Assembly: GCF_017654315.1 (NCBI RefSeq)
Contig: NZ_CP072203.1
Location: 5,146,001-5,210,000 of the forward strand
Length of the DNA stretch: 64,000 nt
Source: Gordonia polyisoprenivorans
Lineage (GTDB): Bacteria > Actinomycetota > Actinomycetes > Mycobacteriales > Mycobacteriaceae
Direction of reading: 5' to 3'
The translations under genes and the position numbers were made by a program. This document shows positions 18,573-26,244 of this stretch, piece after piece. The notes under the pieces are model-generated. The model did no database searches, was not told the DNA's origin, and saw nothing but the letters and a program-made list of their open reading frames with translations. Position 1 is the stretch's first letter, and each line of letters begins with the position of its first letter.

Positions 18573-18689
18573 GGATCTCCCACTCCTCGGGCTCCCTGCG
18601 ATACGGACAAGCATGACACCCCGTCGTTACGAAGAGGTTTCTATTGAAAGCATTCCGTTCTCCTACCCATCCACATCGGCCTCTCCGCC

Positions 18690-19940
18690 TCACCCCTCGA
18701 TCGCGCCGCGCGGCGCGCCGAACTCCCGGTCCGGGCCGAGTTTGGCTCGCCGCCCGGCGCGGTCCCCGGCGCGTCGCGCACCCTCCGAGTAGCCCGCTGA
18801 GGCACTCGTCGGCCGCCACGTTCCACGTGCGCTGGATTCCGACCGATAGAAATCACGAACCTCGATCTCCTTGTCACGCAGCACGACCGCAGTCGACGAC
18901 AGCCCCTGCGATTGGGTGTCGTCGGTTTCTTCAGCGACCGCCTCGGCTCGTTGCGCGTCGCGCGCCTCGGCGAGGCGTTGTCCGATGCGCTCAGCGAAGG
19001 CCGACTGGAAATTGAGGCGGGCAGTGATGGGCGCCAACTGTTTACGCTCCACGACTCGACGAGAGCTCCATCCCGAGCCGCGGCGCACCACTCGTGCCGA
19101 CATCTCATCCTTGTAGGCACCCGACCGCAGATAGGCGTCACTGGCGGAGACCATCTGCACCACCAGCGAGGTGTAAAGGGCCTCGCAGGTGTCGATGTCG
19201 GAGGCGTATCCGTAGGCCAGCACGAACGTCGAGTTCCCCGCAACGTCGACGGTGACGTCGTTGGCCCGGGCGATGGCGACGAACAGTTGCACATAGGTCT
19301 TCAGTCCGCGTTTCCCTGCCTCACCGACGGCGATCTGTCGGGAGATCGGGGTGGTCCGACGCCGCTCGGCCGGGTCGTGGGCCCGGGCGAGCGCCAGGTC
19401 GATCGCCGAGGCCGTGGCGAGGCGTTGCGCCGCATCCATGAAGGCCTCGGCCTCGTGCGGGTTGTCGGTACCCTCGGCCTGCCGCAGCAGGCCGGCGATC
19501 TTGGAGAGCAGCTTGTCGTCGCGCATGTAGATCAGACTATTTCCGCGCCCGATTCGTTCCCATGCAGGAGGAGTTCTTTTCGACAACCCGGTGACCACGA
19601 GGTTGTGGCGCACCCTGCGCACCGGCTGCGCGAACCCACATCCGTGGGCGACGTTCATGAACGCCCCATCAATGGCGTCGAACAACGTCATGCCGCCGGA
19701 GAACATGTGCCAGGTCTTGGTGATCGACCGCATCCAACGCACGAAGAACCGGTACGTCAGGCCGCGCGACTGCAGTGTCTGCCCGATCTCGGCCTCGTCG
19801 ACATACCGCAACGCGAAGCACGTCGCGGAAACCACCTCGACGATGCCCTCGTGGCCAGCGGCCGCCGACCGCCGGTCATGAGCTTGCGGAACCCGAGTAG
19901 TTTCGGGTTCCGCGGACATCGGTAGCTGCATTTCGGACAT
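18690..19940 (-). CDS. DUF2786-domain protein
   Basis: Protein of up to 416 residues. The DUF2786 domain begins at LLSKIAGLLRQAEGTDNP (about residues 143-160) and is followed by a region rich in Tyr, Ala and Ser. The C-terminal 60 residues are Arg/Gly/Ala-rich. DUF2786 proteins are of unknown function. Start uncertain: ATG 19526 gives the usual short form beginning right at the domain. The 138 residues before it show high GC at third positions and a plausible hydrophobic pattern, so I keep the long start at 19940. It lies between the SBP gene and amiC on the same strand. Confidence 0.65.
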   Translation of the reverse strand: MSEMQLPMSAEPETTRVPQAHDRRSAAAGHEGIVEVVSATCFALRYVDEAEIGQTLQSRGLTYRFFVRWMRSITKTWHMFSGGMTLFDAIDGAFMNVAHGCGFAQPVRRVRHNLVVTGLSKRTPPAWERIGRGNSLIYMRDDKLLSKIAGLLRQAEGTDNPHEAEAFMDAAQRLATASAIDLALARAHDPAERRRTTPISRQIAVGEAGKRGLKTYVQLFVAIARANDVTVDVAGNSTFVLAYGYASDIDTCEALYTSLVVQMVSASDAYLRSGAYKDEMSARVVRRGSGWSSRRVVERKQLAPITARLNFQSAFAERIGQRLAEARDAQRAEAVAEETDDTQSQGLSSTAVVLRDKEIEVRDFYRSESSARGTWRPTSASAGYSEGARRAGDRAGRRAKLGPDREFGAPRGAIEG

Positions 19941-19989
19941 GTGCGAAGTTGCTGCGATCAGCTGAGAGTCTTCACTGTCGATACCCGGG

Positions 19990-20994
19990 TCAGTAGCCTT
20001 TGCTGCGCAGATACCTCGCCACCGTGACCGTCGACGCGGGATTTCGTGGACTCTCCACGAGCGCGGCGTAGGGCAACGACATGATGTTGTTCTCGCGCAC
20101 GGCCGTGGTCTGCGCCATCAGCGGATTGCTGCGGAGTTGGGCGATCTTCGCCGCGACGGTGTTCTGCGGTCCGGTCCCGTAGTCGACGATGATGATGACC
20201 TGCGGATCTCGTTGTGCCGCAGCCTCCCAGGACGTCGTGGTCCATGAGTCGTCGAGATCGTCGAAGATGTTGTCGCCGCCGGCATCGGCGATGATCTGAT
20301 CCGGCGCGGCATTGTGTCCGGCGGTGAACGGTGCAGGATCGGCGCTGTCGAACAGGAACACCCGCGCACGACGTCCGGCCGGCGGTGCCCCGGCCGCTGC
20401 CGAGGCGACCTGTCCGCGATACCCGTTGATCAGCGCTGTCGCGCGGCTCTGCACCCCGAAGATCGCCCCGAGGTTGTCCAGGTCGGCGTAGAGCGCGTCG
20501 AAGGGACGCATGATGCCTCGGTGGGTCGTGCCCGGCTGCCGGCACGCCTCGGTCAGTTGATACGGCGTCGCCCCGATCGAGCGCACCCAACCCGGCGTCA
20601 CTCCGGTGGATTCCTTGAATCCGTAGTTCCATCCGGCGAAGACGAAGTCCGGGTCGGCTGAGGTGATCACCTCTCGGGTGAACGCGTCGCCCAGATCGTG
20701 GACACTCGCGAAATCCGCACGCCACGGCGAGGAATCGATGTCGCGTTCCTTACCGGCGTAGGTGGTGTAGCCGACCATCCGGTTCTGCAGGCCGAGCGCG
20801 AAGAGCATCTCGGTGATCCCGGTGTCGTTGGACAGCACCCGGCTCGGGATTCCGTGAACGGTGAGTGGTGCGTTGCAGTTCGTGACGCTCACCGACGGCA
20901 TGGTGCTCGAGGATGCGGCTTCGTCGACATCGGCACCGCATGCCGTCAGCACCGCGGCCAGCAGCACGCACATCGGCAGCACAAGACGTTTCAC
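19990..20994 (-). CDS. FecB/BtuF-type substrate-binding lipoprotein
   Basis: Lipid-anchored receptor of an ABC importer for iron-siderophore, heme or cobalamin-like ligands, 334 residues. The signal peptide ends in LTAC with lipid-modified Cys19. The mature protein has the helical-backbone type III fold expected for FecCD systems: EMLFALGL, PDFVFAGWNYG and a second lobe with DQIIADAGGDNIFDD. It starts at GTG 20994, sharing one base with the ATPase stop. It is last in the ABC set. Ligand not deducible; nearby cobalt genes make cobalamin or a metal chelate attractive but unproven. Confidence 0.85.
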   Translation of the reverse strand: MKRLVLPMCVLLAAVLTACGADVDEAASSSTMPSVSVTNCNAPLTVHGIPSRVLSNDTGITEMLFALGLQNRMVGYTTYAGKERDIDSSPWRADFASVHDLGDAFTREVITSADPDFVFAGWNYGFKESTGVTPGWVRSIGATPYQLTEACRQPGTTHRGIMRPFDALYADLDNLGAIFGVQSRATALINGYRGQVASAAAGAPPAGRRARVFLFDSADPAPFTAGHNAAPDQIIADAGGDNIFDDLDDSWTTTSWEAAAQRDPQVIIIVDYGTGPQNTVAAKIAQLRSNPLMAQTTAVRENNIMSLPYAALVESPRNPASTVTVARYLRSKGY

Positions 20995-21821
20995 TAGTAC
21001 ACCTTTCCGGCCGGCGAACCGGCGATTCCGTCGAAGATCACCTGCGGCACGCCGAGAGTCGGATGTGCAACGATGTGGCAGGCCACGCCGAACCAGACCT
21101 GCACCGCTTCGCCGGTGAGGACTTCCGCAGGCGAGCCACCACCGACCACCCGCCCATGGCTCAGCACCACGAGGCGGTCGCAGAACTGGGCGGCGATGTT
21201 GAGGTCGTGCAACGCCGCCACGATGGTCACCTGCCGCCGCCGGGCCGCGGCGAGCACACCGACCTGATGACGTACGTCGAGATGATTGGTCGGCTCATCG
21301 AGGACAAGGACCCGTGGTTGCTGGGCGAAGGCGCGTGCGATCAGCACCCGTTGCGCCTCGCCACCCGACAACGACCCGAAACCACGATGTCTCAGATGGA
21401 ACACGCCGGCGTCGCGCATTGCATCGCAACAGATCTCCGGATCAGCCACCGACGCCAATGCGGTCGCGCGGCGGTGTGGGAAACGGCCCGCGGCAACGAT
21501 CTCCGCGGCAGAGAACTCGAAGTCCATGTGCGCATGCTGCGTGAGTACCGCGACCTGTCGCGCGTTGTCTCGCATGCTGACCGCCGTCACGTCACGTCCC
21601 CCGACGTTGATCGATCCCGCGTCCGGCGTCAGCGACCGATACAGACATCTCAACAGGGTCGACTTGCCACTGCCGTTGGGGCCGAGCACCCCGACAACGC
21701 TGCCCGGCGCCACGCTGACGGTGATGTCGAAGAGTACCCGCGTGTGGTTGACCGACGCACTCACCTCGGTGAACTCGACACCGAGCGGAGTCGTCGCAGT
21801 GGTCCTCATGCGTTGTGTCAC
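20994..21821 (-). CDS. FecE/BtuD-type ABC importer ATPase
   Basis: ATPase of 275 residues for the FecCD-type importer. Walker A GPNGSGKST at 47-55, signature LSGGEAQ at 151-157, Walker B VLVLDEP at 171-177, then the D-loop and an ALHDLN H-loop segment. The extra C-terminal stretch (about 240-275) is typical of siderophore/B12 importer ATPases. It overlaps the permease stop by 4 bases and the receptor start by 1 base, so all three are probably translationally coupled. Confidence 0.9.
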   Translation of the reverse strand: MTQRMRTTATTPLGVEFTEVSASVNHTRVLFDITVSVAPGSVVGVLGPNGSGKSTLLRCLYRSLTPDAGSINVGGRDVTAVSMRDNARQVAVLTQHAHMDFEFSAAEIVAAGRFPHRRATALASVADPEICCDAMRDAGVFHLRHRGFGSLSGGEAQRVLIARAFAQQPRVLVLDEPTNHLDVRHQVGVLAAARRRQVTIVAALHDLNIAAQFCDRLVVLSHGRVVGGGSPAEVLTGEAVQVWFGVACHIVAHPTLGVPQVIFDGIAGSPAGKVY

Positions 21822-22990
21822 AGTTGGTCCCCCGCTCCCCGTCGGCGCCTCATCAGTCCGAGGAACACCGGTACGCCGACTGCCGCGGTGACCGCGCTCA
21901 GTGGTAACTCCTGGGGCGGCACGGCCACCCGAGCGCAGAGGTCGGCCACGACGAGGAACACCGAGCCGATCACCGGTGCCAGGACGAGCACCCGACGGTG
22001 GTCGGCGCCGATCATCAAACGTGTCACATGCGGCACGATGAGTCCGACGAATCCGACTGCGCCGCAGACCGACACCATCACCCCGGTCAGCAGGGCCGAA
22101 ACGACGAAGAGAACCAGCCGCACTCTCGCGGCGCGCAGGCCAAGGGACGCGGCCACCTCGTCACCCATCGACAGCGCATTGAGATGCCCGGCCGCCAGGA
22201 TCATCAGTCCCCCACCGACGAGCACCGCCGGCGCCACCACGAGAACCGAGTTCCAGGTCACCGCGGCGAGGCTTCCGAGAAGCCAGAACATGACACTGCG
22301 CGCGGCATCACCCTGCGGGGCGAGGAAGACCAACACGGTGGTCAGAGCCGAGAATCCATATGCCAGTGCGGTTCCGGTCAACACCAATCGAAGCGGGGAC
22401 AAACCCGCCGGAGTGGCCGCGACCACGAACACCGTCACCGCTGCGATCAGCGCTCCCACGAAAGCTGCCACCGGCATGGCGTAGAGGCCCAGTCCGGCGA
22501 ACGCCCCGAAGAGCACCACCGCGGTCGCGCCGACAGAGGCGCCCGAGGAGATGCCCAGGACGTAGGGATCGGCGAGCGAATTCCGCACCATGGCCTGCAC
22601 GACGACCCCGACCACGCTGAGCCCGGCGCCCACGAGCGCCGCGGTGAGCACGCGTGGCAACCGCGATTCGACGATGATCCGGTACGCGGGTAGATCGTCG
22701 GCGCCGATGCGTCCGTGCGTCATCGCCGCCCACACGTAGCCCAATGCGTCGCGCCACGGGATATGCGCTGTGCCGAAGATCAATCCGAGGACGGAGACGA
22801 CAAGAAGCATGCACAGACCGGCCACCGCCAGCGTCGCGGTGCGACGCCAGGAGCGAGACCCCGCGTCGGCAGCAGGGAGGTCCGGGAGTGGCGTCCGCAC
22901 GTCTTCTTCGGTGGCTTGTACCGGCGCCGCCCCCGACAGGTCAGCGTCGAATCGCGCTGTCGTCCGCGACTCCATCGAGGAGGTCGTCAT
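21818..22990 (-). CDS. FecCD-family ABC importer permease
   Basis: Permease of 390 residues. A hydrophilic N-terminal extension of about 48 residues precedes about ten membrane segments. Family motifs are RLPRVLTAALVGAGLSVVG (about 109-127) and RNSLADPYVLGISSGASVGA (about 135-154), the hallmark of FecCD/BtuC permeases. The C-terminal segment contains GLIVPHVTRLMIG, which includes the ATPase contact. One permease gene implies a homodimer. It overlaps the preceding small-protein gene by 4 bases, which ties the importer to the tubulin-like genes upstream. Confidence 0.9.
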   Translation of the reverse strand: MTTSSMESRTTARFDADLSGAAPVQATEEDVRTPLPDLPAADAGSRSWRRTATLAVAGLCMLLVVSVLGLIFGTAHIPWRDALGYVWAAMTHGRIGADDLPAYRIIVESRLPRVLTAALVGAGLSVVGVVVQAMVRNSLADPYVLGISSGASVGATAVVLFGAFAGLGLYAMPVAAFVGALIAAVTVFVVAATPAGLSPLRLVLTGTALAYGFSALTTVLVFLAPQGDAARSVMFWLLGSLAAVTWNSVLVVAPAVLVGGGLMILAAGHLNALSMGDEVAASLGLRAARVRLVLFVVSALLTGVMVSVCGAVGFVGLIVPHVTRLMIGADHRRVLVLAPVIGSVFLVVADLCARVAVPPQELPLSAVTAAVGVPVFLGLMRRRRGAGDQL

Positions 22991-23382
22991 CGGCGCGGGC
23001 CGGTGGCATCGGCGGTGAAACCGAGATCACGCATCAGCACCGCCGCGATGTTCGGGGTGCGGGAGCATTCGGTGACCACGTCGGGACCGGACTGATAGTG
23101 GGTGCGCAGTGCCTCGGCGAGATCGAGAGCGCGCACGGGAGCGTTGTGGGCGTATACCGCGCACGCAACCTCCCAGTGTTCGGGGCGCAGCACCGTGCGC
23201 CAGAGTCGCTGGGTGATGAGAATGCCGTCGTCATCCGAGGATTCGACGGTCAACACCGAGGAACCGACGAGTGGGGACACCCGGTCTCCGGCACGATAGT
23301 GCGCCACCAGCTGCGGCCAGCTCGGCAGCGCCTTGGCCGTTGTGGGGCAAGCGGTCCCGCCGTCTTCGGGCACGCCGGTCAA
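22987..23382 (-). CDS. Small paralog 3 of the tubulin-like cluster, unknown function
   Basis: Protein of up to 131 residues, recognisably related to the products at 23379-23678 and 25930-26244. All have an opening Trp-x6-Tyr-x-Ala/Asp-Gly pattern (here WPQLVAHYRAG), a central LWR..L..E/N..E segment (here LWRTVLRPEHWEVA) and an ending AxVLxDLGF/Y (here AAVLMRDLGF). It is the most diverged copy, with extra N- and C-terminal residues. The start is TTG 23382 (overlapping the previous stop) or GTG 23373. It overlaps the permease start by 4 bases. No membrane segment or signal. I do not recognise the family. Confidence 0.75.
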   Translation of the reverse strand: MTGVPEDGGTACPTTAKALPSWPQLVAHYRAGDRVSPLVGSSVLTVESSDDDGILITQRLWRTVLRPEHWEVACAVYAHNAPVRALDLAEALRTHYQSGPDVVTECSRTPNIAAVLMRDLGFTADATGPRR

Positions 23383-23678
23383 TGAAGATACCCCAGGTCC
23401 TTGAGTACGTGCGCCGCCGAGGTCACCCGGACATCGGCGACCAATGCCCGGTACTGCTCCACGAAGCGGCCGGCGTCATCGCTGAGCCGATGGGACTCGA
23501 CGAGGTCGACCGCCTTCTCGAGGTGTTCGCGTGCGAGAGTGTCACGCCACAGGGCATTCTTGATGTGCACACCACGCTCGTCGGCGCCGGTGATCTCGAA
23601 GTACTTGCCGCCCGCGACCGTCGGTATCCGCTTTCCCGCACCGTAACGGCCGACCACCACATCCCAGTCCAGTGCCAT
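23379..23678 (-). CDS. Small paralog 2 of the tubulin-like cluster, unknown function
   Basis: Protein of 99 residues, soluble and acidic, a paralog of the products at 25930-26244 and 22987-23382. Shared features: WDVVVGRYGAGKRIP at the start, FEITGADERGVHIKNALW in the middle, LAREHLEKAVDLVE, and a final AAHVLKDLGYLH. ATG 23678 is preferred because AAAGGAG lies 7 bases upstream; an ATG at 23684 (overlapping the preceding stop) is too close to that site. The conserved core looks like two beta-hairpins then helices, by eye only. No known domain recognised. Confidence 0.78.
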   Translation of the reverse strand: MALDWDVVVGRYGAGKRIPTVAGGKYFEITGADERGVHIKNALWRDTLAREHLEKAVDLVESHRLSDDAGRFVEQYRALVADVRVTSAAHVLKDLGYLH

Positions 23679-23680
23679 CC

Positions 23681-24172
23681 TCATACTCCTTTCACGTGCT
23701 CACCGGGACCGACGTCGCCGGTCAGGGTTCGTAGATGTTCCAGCGCCGCAGCATGATCGGACCGTAGGCTGGTCACCGTCGTGCCCAGACTCGCCGCCAG
23801 ATCCTCTTCGCCGGAGTCGAGCACGATCAGCCCGATAAAGGCGTGCCGGGCCGCCTGCGGCATGGCGCGCACGCCGTCCTCGATTTGTGCCCATGTACTC
23901 GGCGAACCCGGATCGAAGCGAGCCGGATCAGTGGCCGCCGCCACCAGCAGCGGCTCGGCAACGCGCGCGATCCGCCCGGAGAACGGTAGGCCCGAGTACC
24001 GAAAGACTTTGGGCCTGGCCAACATCGACGCCACCACCTGGGCTGCGATCCGGCCGCCGGCGTCGAGGTCGCCCAGACGATGCCCGCAGGTGTAGCGCAC
24101 CGCCCGATACGTCATCTCCAGGCGCGTCACCCAGCTCTCGAATTCCGCCGCCAACGCGACCTCGTCACGCAC
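23681..24172 (-). CDS. Degenerate sigma-factor-like protein
   Basis: Protein of 163 residues that resembles an ECF sigma factor with eroded regions. The N-terminal part has a region-2-like pattern (YRAVRYTCGHRLGD, then IAAQVVASMLARPKVFRYSG). The C-terminal part has a region-4-like helix-turn-helix (FIGLIVLDSGEEDLAASLGT, then VTSLRSDHAAALEHLRTL). Key aromatic and basic residues for promoter melting are not obvious, so it may be a regulator that no longer acts as a sigma factor. GTG 24172 has GAGGTGAT upstream. It sits between a tubulin-like gene and a small-protein gene. Confidence 0.55.
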   Translation of the reverse strand: MRDEVALAAEFESWVTRLEMTYRAVRYTCGHRLGDLDAGGRIAAQVVASMLARPKVFRYSGLPFSGRIARVAEPLLVAAATDPARFDPGSPSTWAQIEDGVRAMPQAARHAFIGLIVLDSGEEDLAASLGTTVTSLRSDHAAALEHLRTLTGDVGPGEHVKGV

Positions 24173-24211
24173 GTCCGATCACCTCGTTCATCACCACCGC
24201 CGTCACCGAAT

Positions 24212-24251
24212 CCGCGGTGCGGCACCACCGATGTGCAGCGCCGCACCGCGG
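24212..24251 (-). terminator. Intercistronic hairpin after the first tubulin-like gene
   Basis: Perfect 12-bp inverted repeat (CCGCGGTGCGGC and complement, arms 24212-24223 and 24240-24251) with a 16-base loop. On the minus strand it begins 9 bases after the stop of the tubulin-like gene. No T tract follows. It may be a leaky terminator or an RNA-processing/stability hairpin that lowers expression of the downstream genes. Confidence 0.55.
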
Positions 24252-24260
24252 ATGTCGGAG

Positions 24261-25877
24261 TCAGGGGGTCGGCACCACGGTGGCCGCGAGCGGTCCGATG
24301 TGTTCGGCCTGCACGGAGGTGATGTCGGGCGAGACCGGGGCCTCACCGCGGATCGCGTCGAACGCGACGAGTTCGACGTTGTCACCGCTGGGCTGTTCGG
24401 ACAACAGGGTGCCCAGGTCGAGCAGCCAGGAATGCATGAGCGCGCGCTCGGTCGCATCATCGACTGCGTCGTAGGCGGTTCGGGCCTCGTAGAATGCGGT
24501 GAAGTCGGTCTTGGCAACTCCCGGGATGATGATGTTGGTGTAGGCGGTCAACTCATCGAAGAACTCGCCCACCGAGGTGTTGAGGGTTCCGTCCTCCCCG
24601 GGGAGCACATACTTGCCGAGCACCGATTCCAACCGCGCCTGCAAGGTCGGATTCCACAGTTCCCGAGGTGCGACGGTGTGCGCCTCGACGTAGTCGGTGA
24701 CAAACCCGTCCGCGAGCCCGGAGAACGTCGGGATGTAGTCGATCCACTTGCTCACCACCGCACGCCATTTGCTGCGCGGCTCGCCGGGGAGCACCTCGAC
24801 ACCGGGGTGGGTCAGCTTGGCCACGTCGAACACGGTGAACGTGCGGTCGCCGGAGATGTTGCGCTCGTGTGGCGCCCCGGTGAAACCGGCCGGCCGCAGC
24901 ATCTTGAACAGCAGGCGGCCCTGTTGCTGGACGACGAAGCGGCAGAACGAGTCGTTGATGAACTTGCGGGTCACCCCTTTACGGAGGGCGTCACGGATCG
25001 CCGGGGTACCAGTCTTGGTGTAGGACCCGAGCCGCTTCCACGAATGTTCCTGCGGCAGTGCGAGAAAGCCGCCGGTGAAGGGATTGCGGTAGAGGTCACC
25101 CCACACACCGGCGATCGCCTGGTTCTTGGTGTCATCGAGCATGCAGTCGATTTCGTTGAGCACCGGATACAGCTCGGCCGGACCACCGGCGTGCGGCTCG
25201 TCGCCCGAGAACGGCATGCTGGCGATACCGACCACCGGCAACCGGCGTCCGAGCCGCTCGGTCGACAGGTGCCGCGCGAGGTCGACGACCATGCCCGACC
25301 CCGTGCCACCAGCCATCGAGAAGAAGATGAGCACGATCGATGGCAGTTTGGTCGAGTTGACCGACGCCACGAAGTCGTCGAGCTCCTTGGCCAGGATCTT
25401 CTCTCCCGCATAGTAATTGTGACCGTAGATCGCCTTGGCGATGGCTCGCGGAATCGATTCGCCCGCCGCCGGCAACTCGACATCGGGCAACCACGGCTCA
25501 TCCTGCGTCAACGGGCTGAACCGCGGATACTCGGCGGCAAGATGGTGCGGCCACTCGGCGACCGTCGCCATCAGTTCGTCCTTGGACGGCACCTCGAGCG
25601 AGACGGTCCGCATCTGCACGCGGTCGAACGGGATGTCACGGGCGCTCATGCGCTGTTCGAGGCCTGCGGCGTATTCTTTGAGTTCCCACTGATCCTGCTC
25701 ACCGATGTCGATGGACAGTCCGGTGAACCGAGCTCGGGGATCGGCCATCAGGTCTTCGATCTCACCGGTGCGCAGCAGCGCTTCCACCATGTAGGCACCG
25801 GTCCGGCCGATCCCGATGGCGTGGATGCAATGTGGCGCCTGTGTGCCCGTTGCACTGTGATACAGCGACATGGTCAT
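24261..25877 (-). CDS. Tubulin/FtsZ-like GTPase, intact G-loop
   Basis: Protein of 538 residues. The tubulin signature loop AGGTGSGM lies at 189-196, directly after a beta strand (IVLIFFSM) and before a helix (VVDLARHLS), as in tubulin and FtsZ. An N-terminal IGIGRTGAYM (about 21-30) matches the first nucleotide loop. A long insertion separates these, and the C-terminal half (about 300-538) has no FtsZ counterpart, so it belongs to a divergent, Tubulin_2-like group. It ends with MHSWLLDLG shared with the paralog at 26237-27667. ATG 25877 has AAGGAG upstream. Likely binds GTP; polymerisation is inference. Confidence 0.75.
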   Translation of the reverse strand: MTMSLYHSATGTQAPHCIHAIGIGRTGAYMVEALLRTGEIEDLMADPRARFTGLSIDIGEQDQWELKEYAAGLEQRMSARDIPFDRVQMRTVSLEVPSKDELMATVAEWPHHLAAEYPRFSPLTQDEPWLPDVELPAAGESIPRAIAKAIYGHNYYAGEKILAKELDDFVASVNSTKLPSIVLIFFSMAGGTGSGMVVDLARHLSTERLGRRLPVVGIASMPFSGDEPHAGGPAELYPVLNEIDCMLDDTKNQAIAGVWGDLYRNPFTGGFLALPQEHSWKRLGSYTKTGTPAIRDALRKGVTRKFINDSFCRFVVQQQGRLLFKMLRPAGFTGAPHERNISGDRTFTVFDVAKLTHPGVEVLPGEPRSKWRAVVSKWIDYIPTFSGLADGFVTDYVEAHTVAPRELWNPTLQARLESVLGKYVLPGEDGTLNTSVGEFFDELTAYTNIIIPGVAKTDFTAFYEARTAYDAVDDATERALMHSWLLDLGTLLSEQPSGDNVELVAFDAIRGEAPVSPDITSVQAEHIGPLAATVVPTP

Positions 25878-25929
25878 GAGTTGTCTCCTTGGGATAACAC
25901 GGGTTGTGGGGTCGCTCGGCTGACGTGGG

Positions 25930-26244
25930 TCATTCGACGAAGCCGAGATCCTTGAGTACGGTCGCCGCGGTGGTCGGCCGTTCGTCGGCGATGTAGGTGC
26001 GGTAGTAGTCCACGACGTCGGCGTAGACGCGCGTGATCTTGCCTTCGGCGATCAGATCCATCGCCTTCTCGATGTTCGCCCGGGTGAGCTTGTCACTCCA
26101 CAGTCGATGCGTGACATAGATGTACTCGTCATCGGCGCCGGTCACCTGCAGTGTGCGCGCGCCCGGCATCGACGGCAGATTCGCGCCGTCGCGATAGCGG
26201 GTGACGATCTCGGCCCACGGCACGGGTTGCGGCGCGTCAGGCAT
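25930..26244 (-). CDS. Small paralog 1 of the tubulin-like cluster, unknown function
   Basis: Protein of 104 residues, soluble, related to the two products at 22987-23678. Shared blocks: WAEIVTRYRDGANLPSMPG, LQVTGADDEYIYVTHRLW, LTRANIEKAMDLIAEGK and a final ATVLKDLGFVE. Its start overlaps the end of the upstream tubulin-like gene by 8 bases, and the second tubulin-like gene follows after 52 bases, so it is embedded between the two. A role as partner or adaptor of the tubulin-like proteins is suggested by this placement. No known domain recognised. Confidence 0.8.
   Translation of the reverse strand: MPDAPQPVPWAEIVTRYRDGANLPSMPGARTLQVTGADDEYIYVTHRLWSDKLTRANIEKAMDLIAEGKITRVYADVVDYYRTYIADERPTTAATVLKDLGFVE

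Noticed and set aside
24231..25955. Plus-strand open frame of about 570 codons opposite the tubulin-like gene
   Set aside because: It has Arg/Gly/Asp-rich shadow composition. The minus-strand frame has the GGTGSG loop, a ribosome binding site and a clear paralog.
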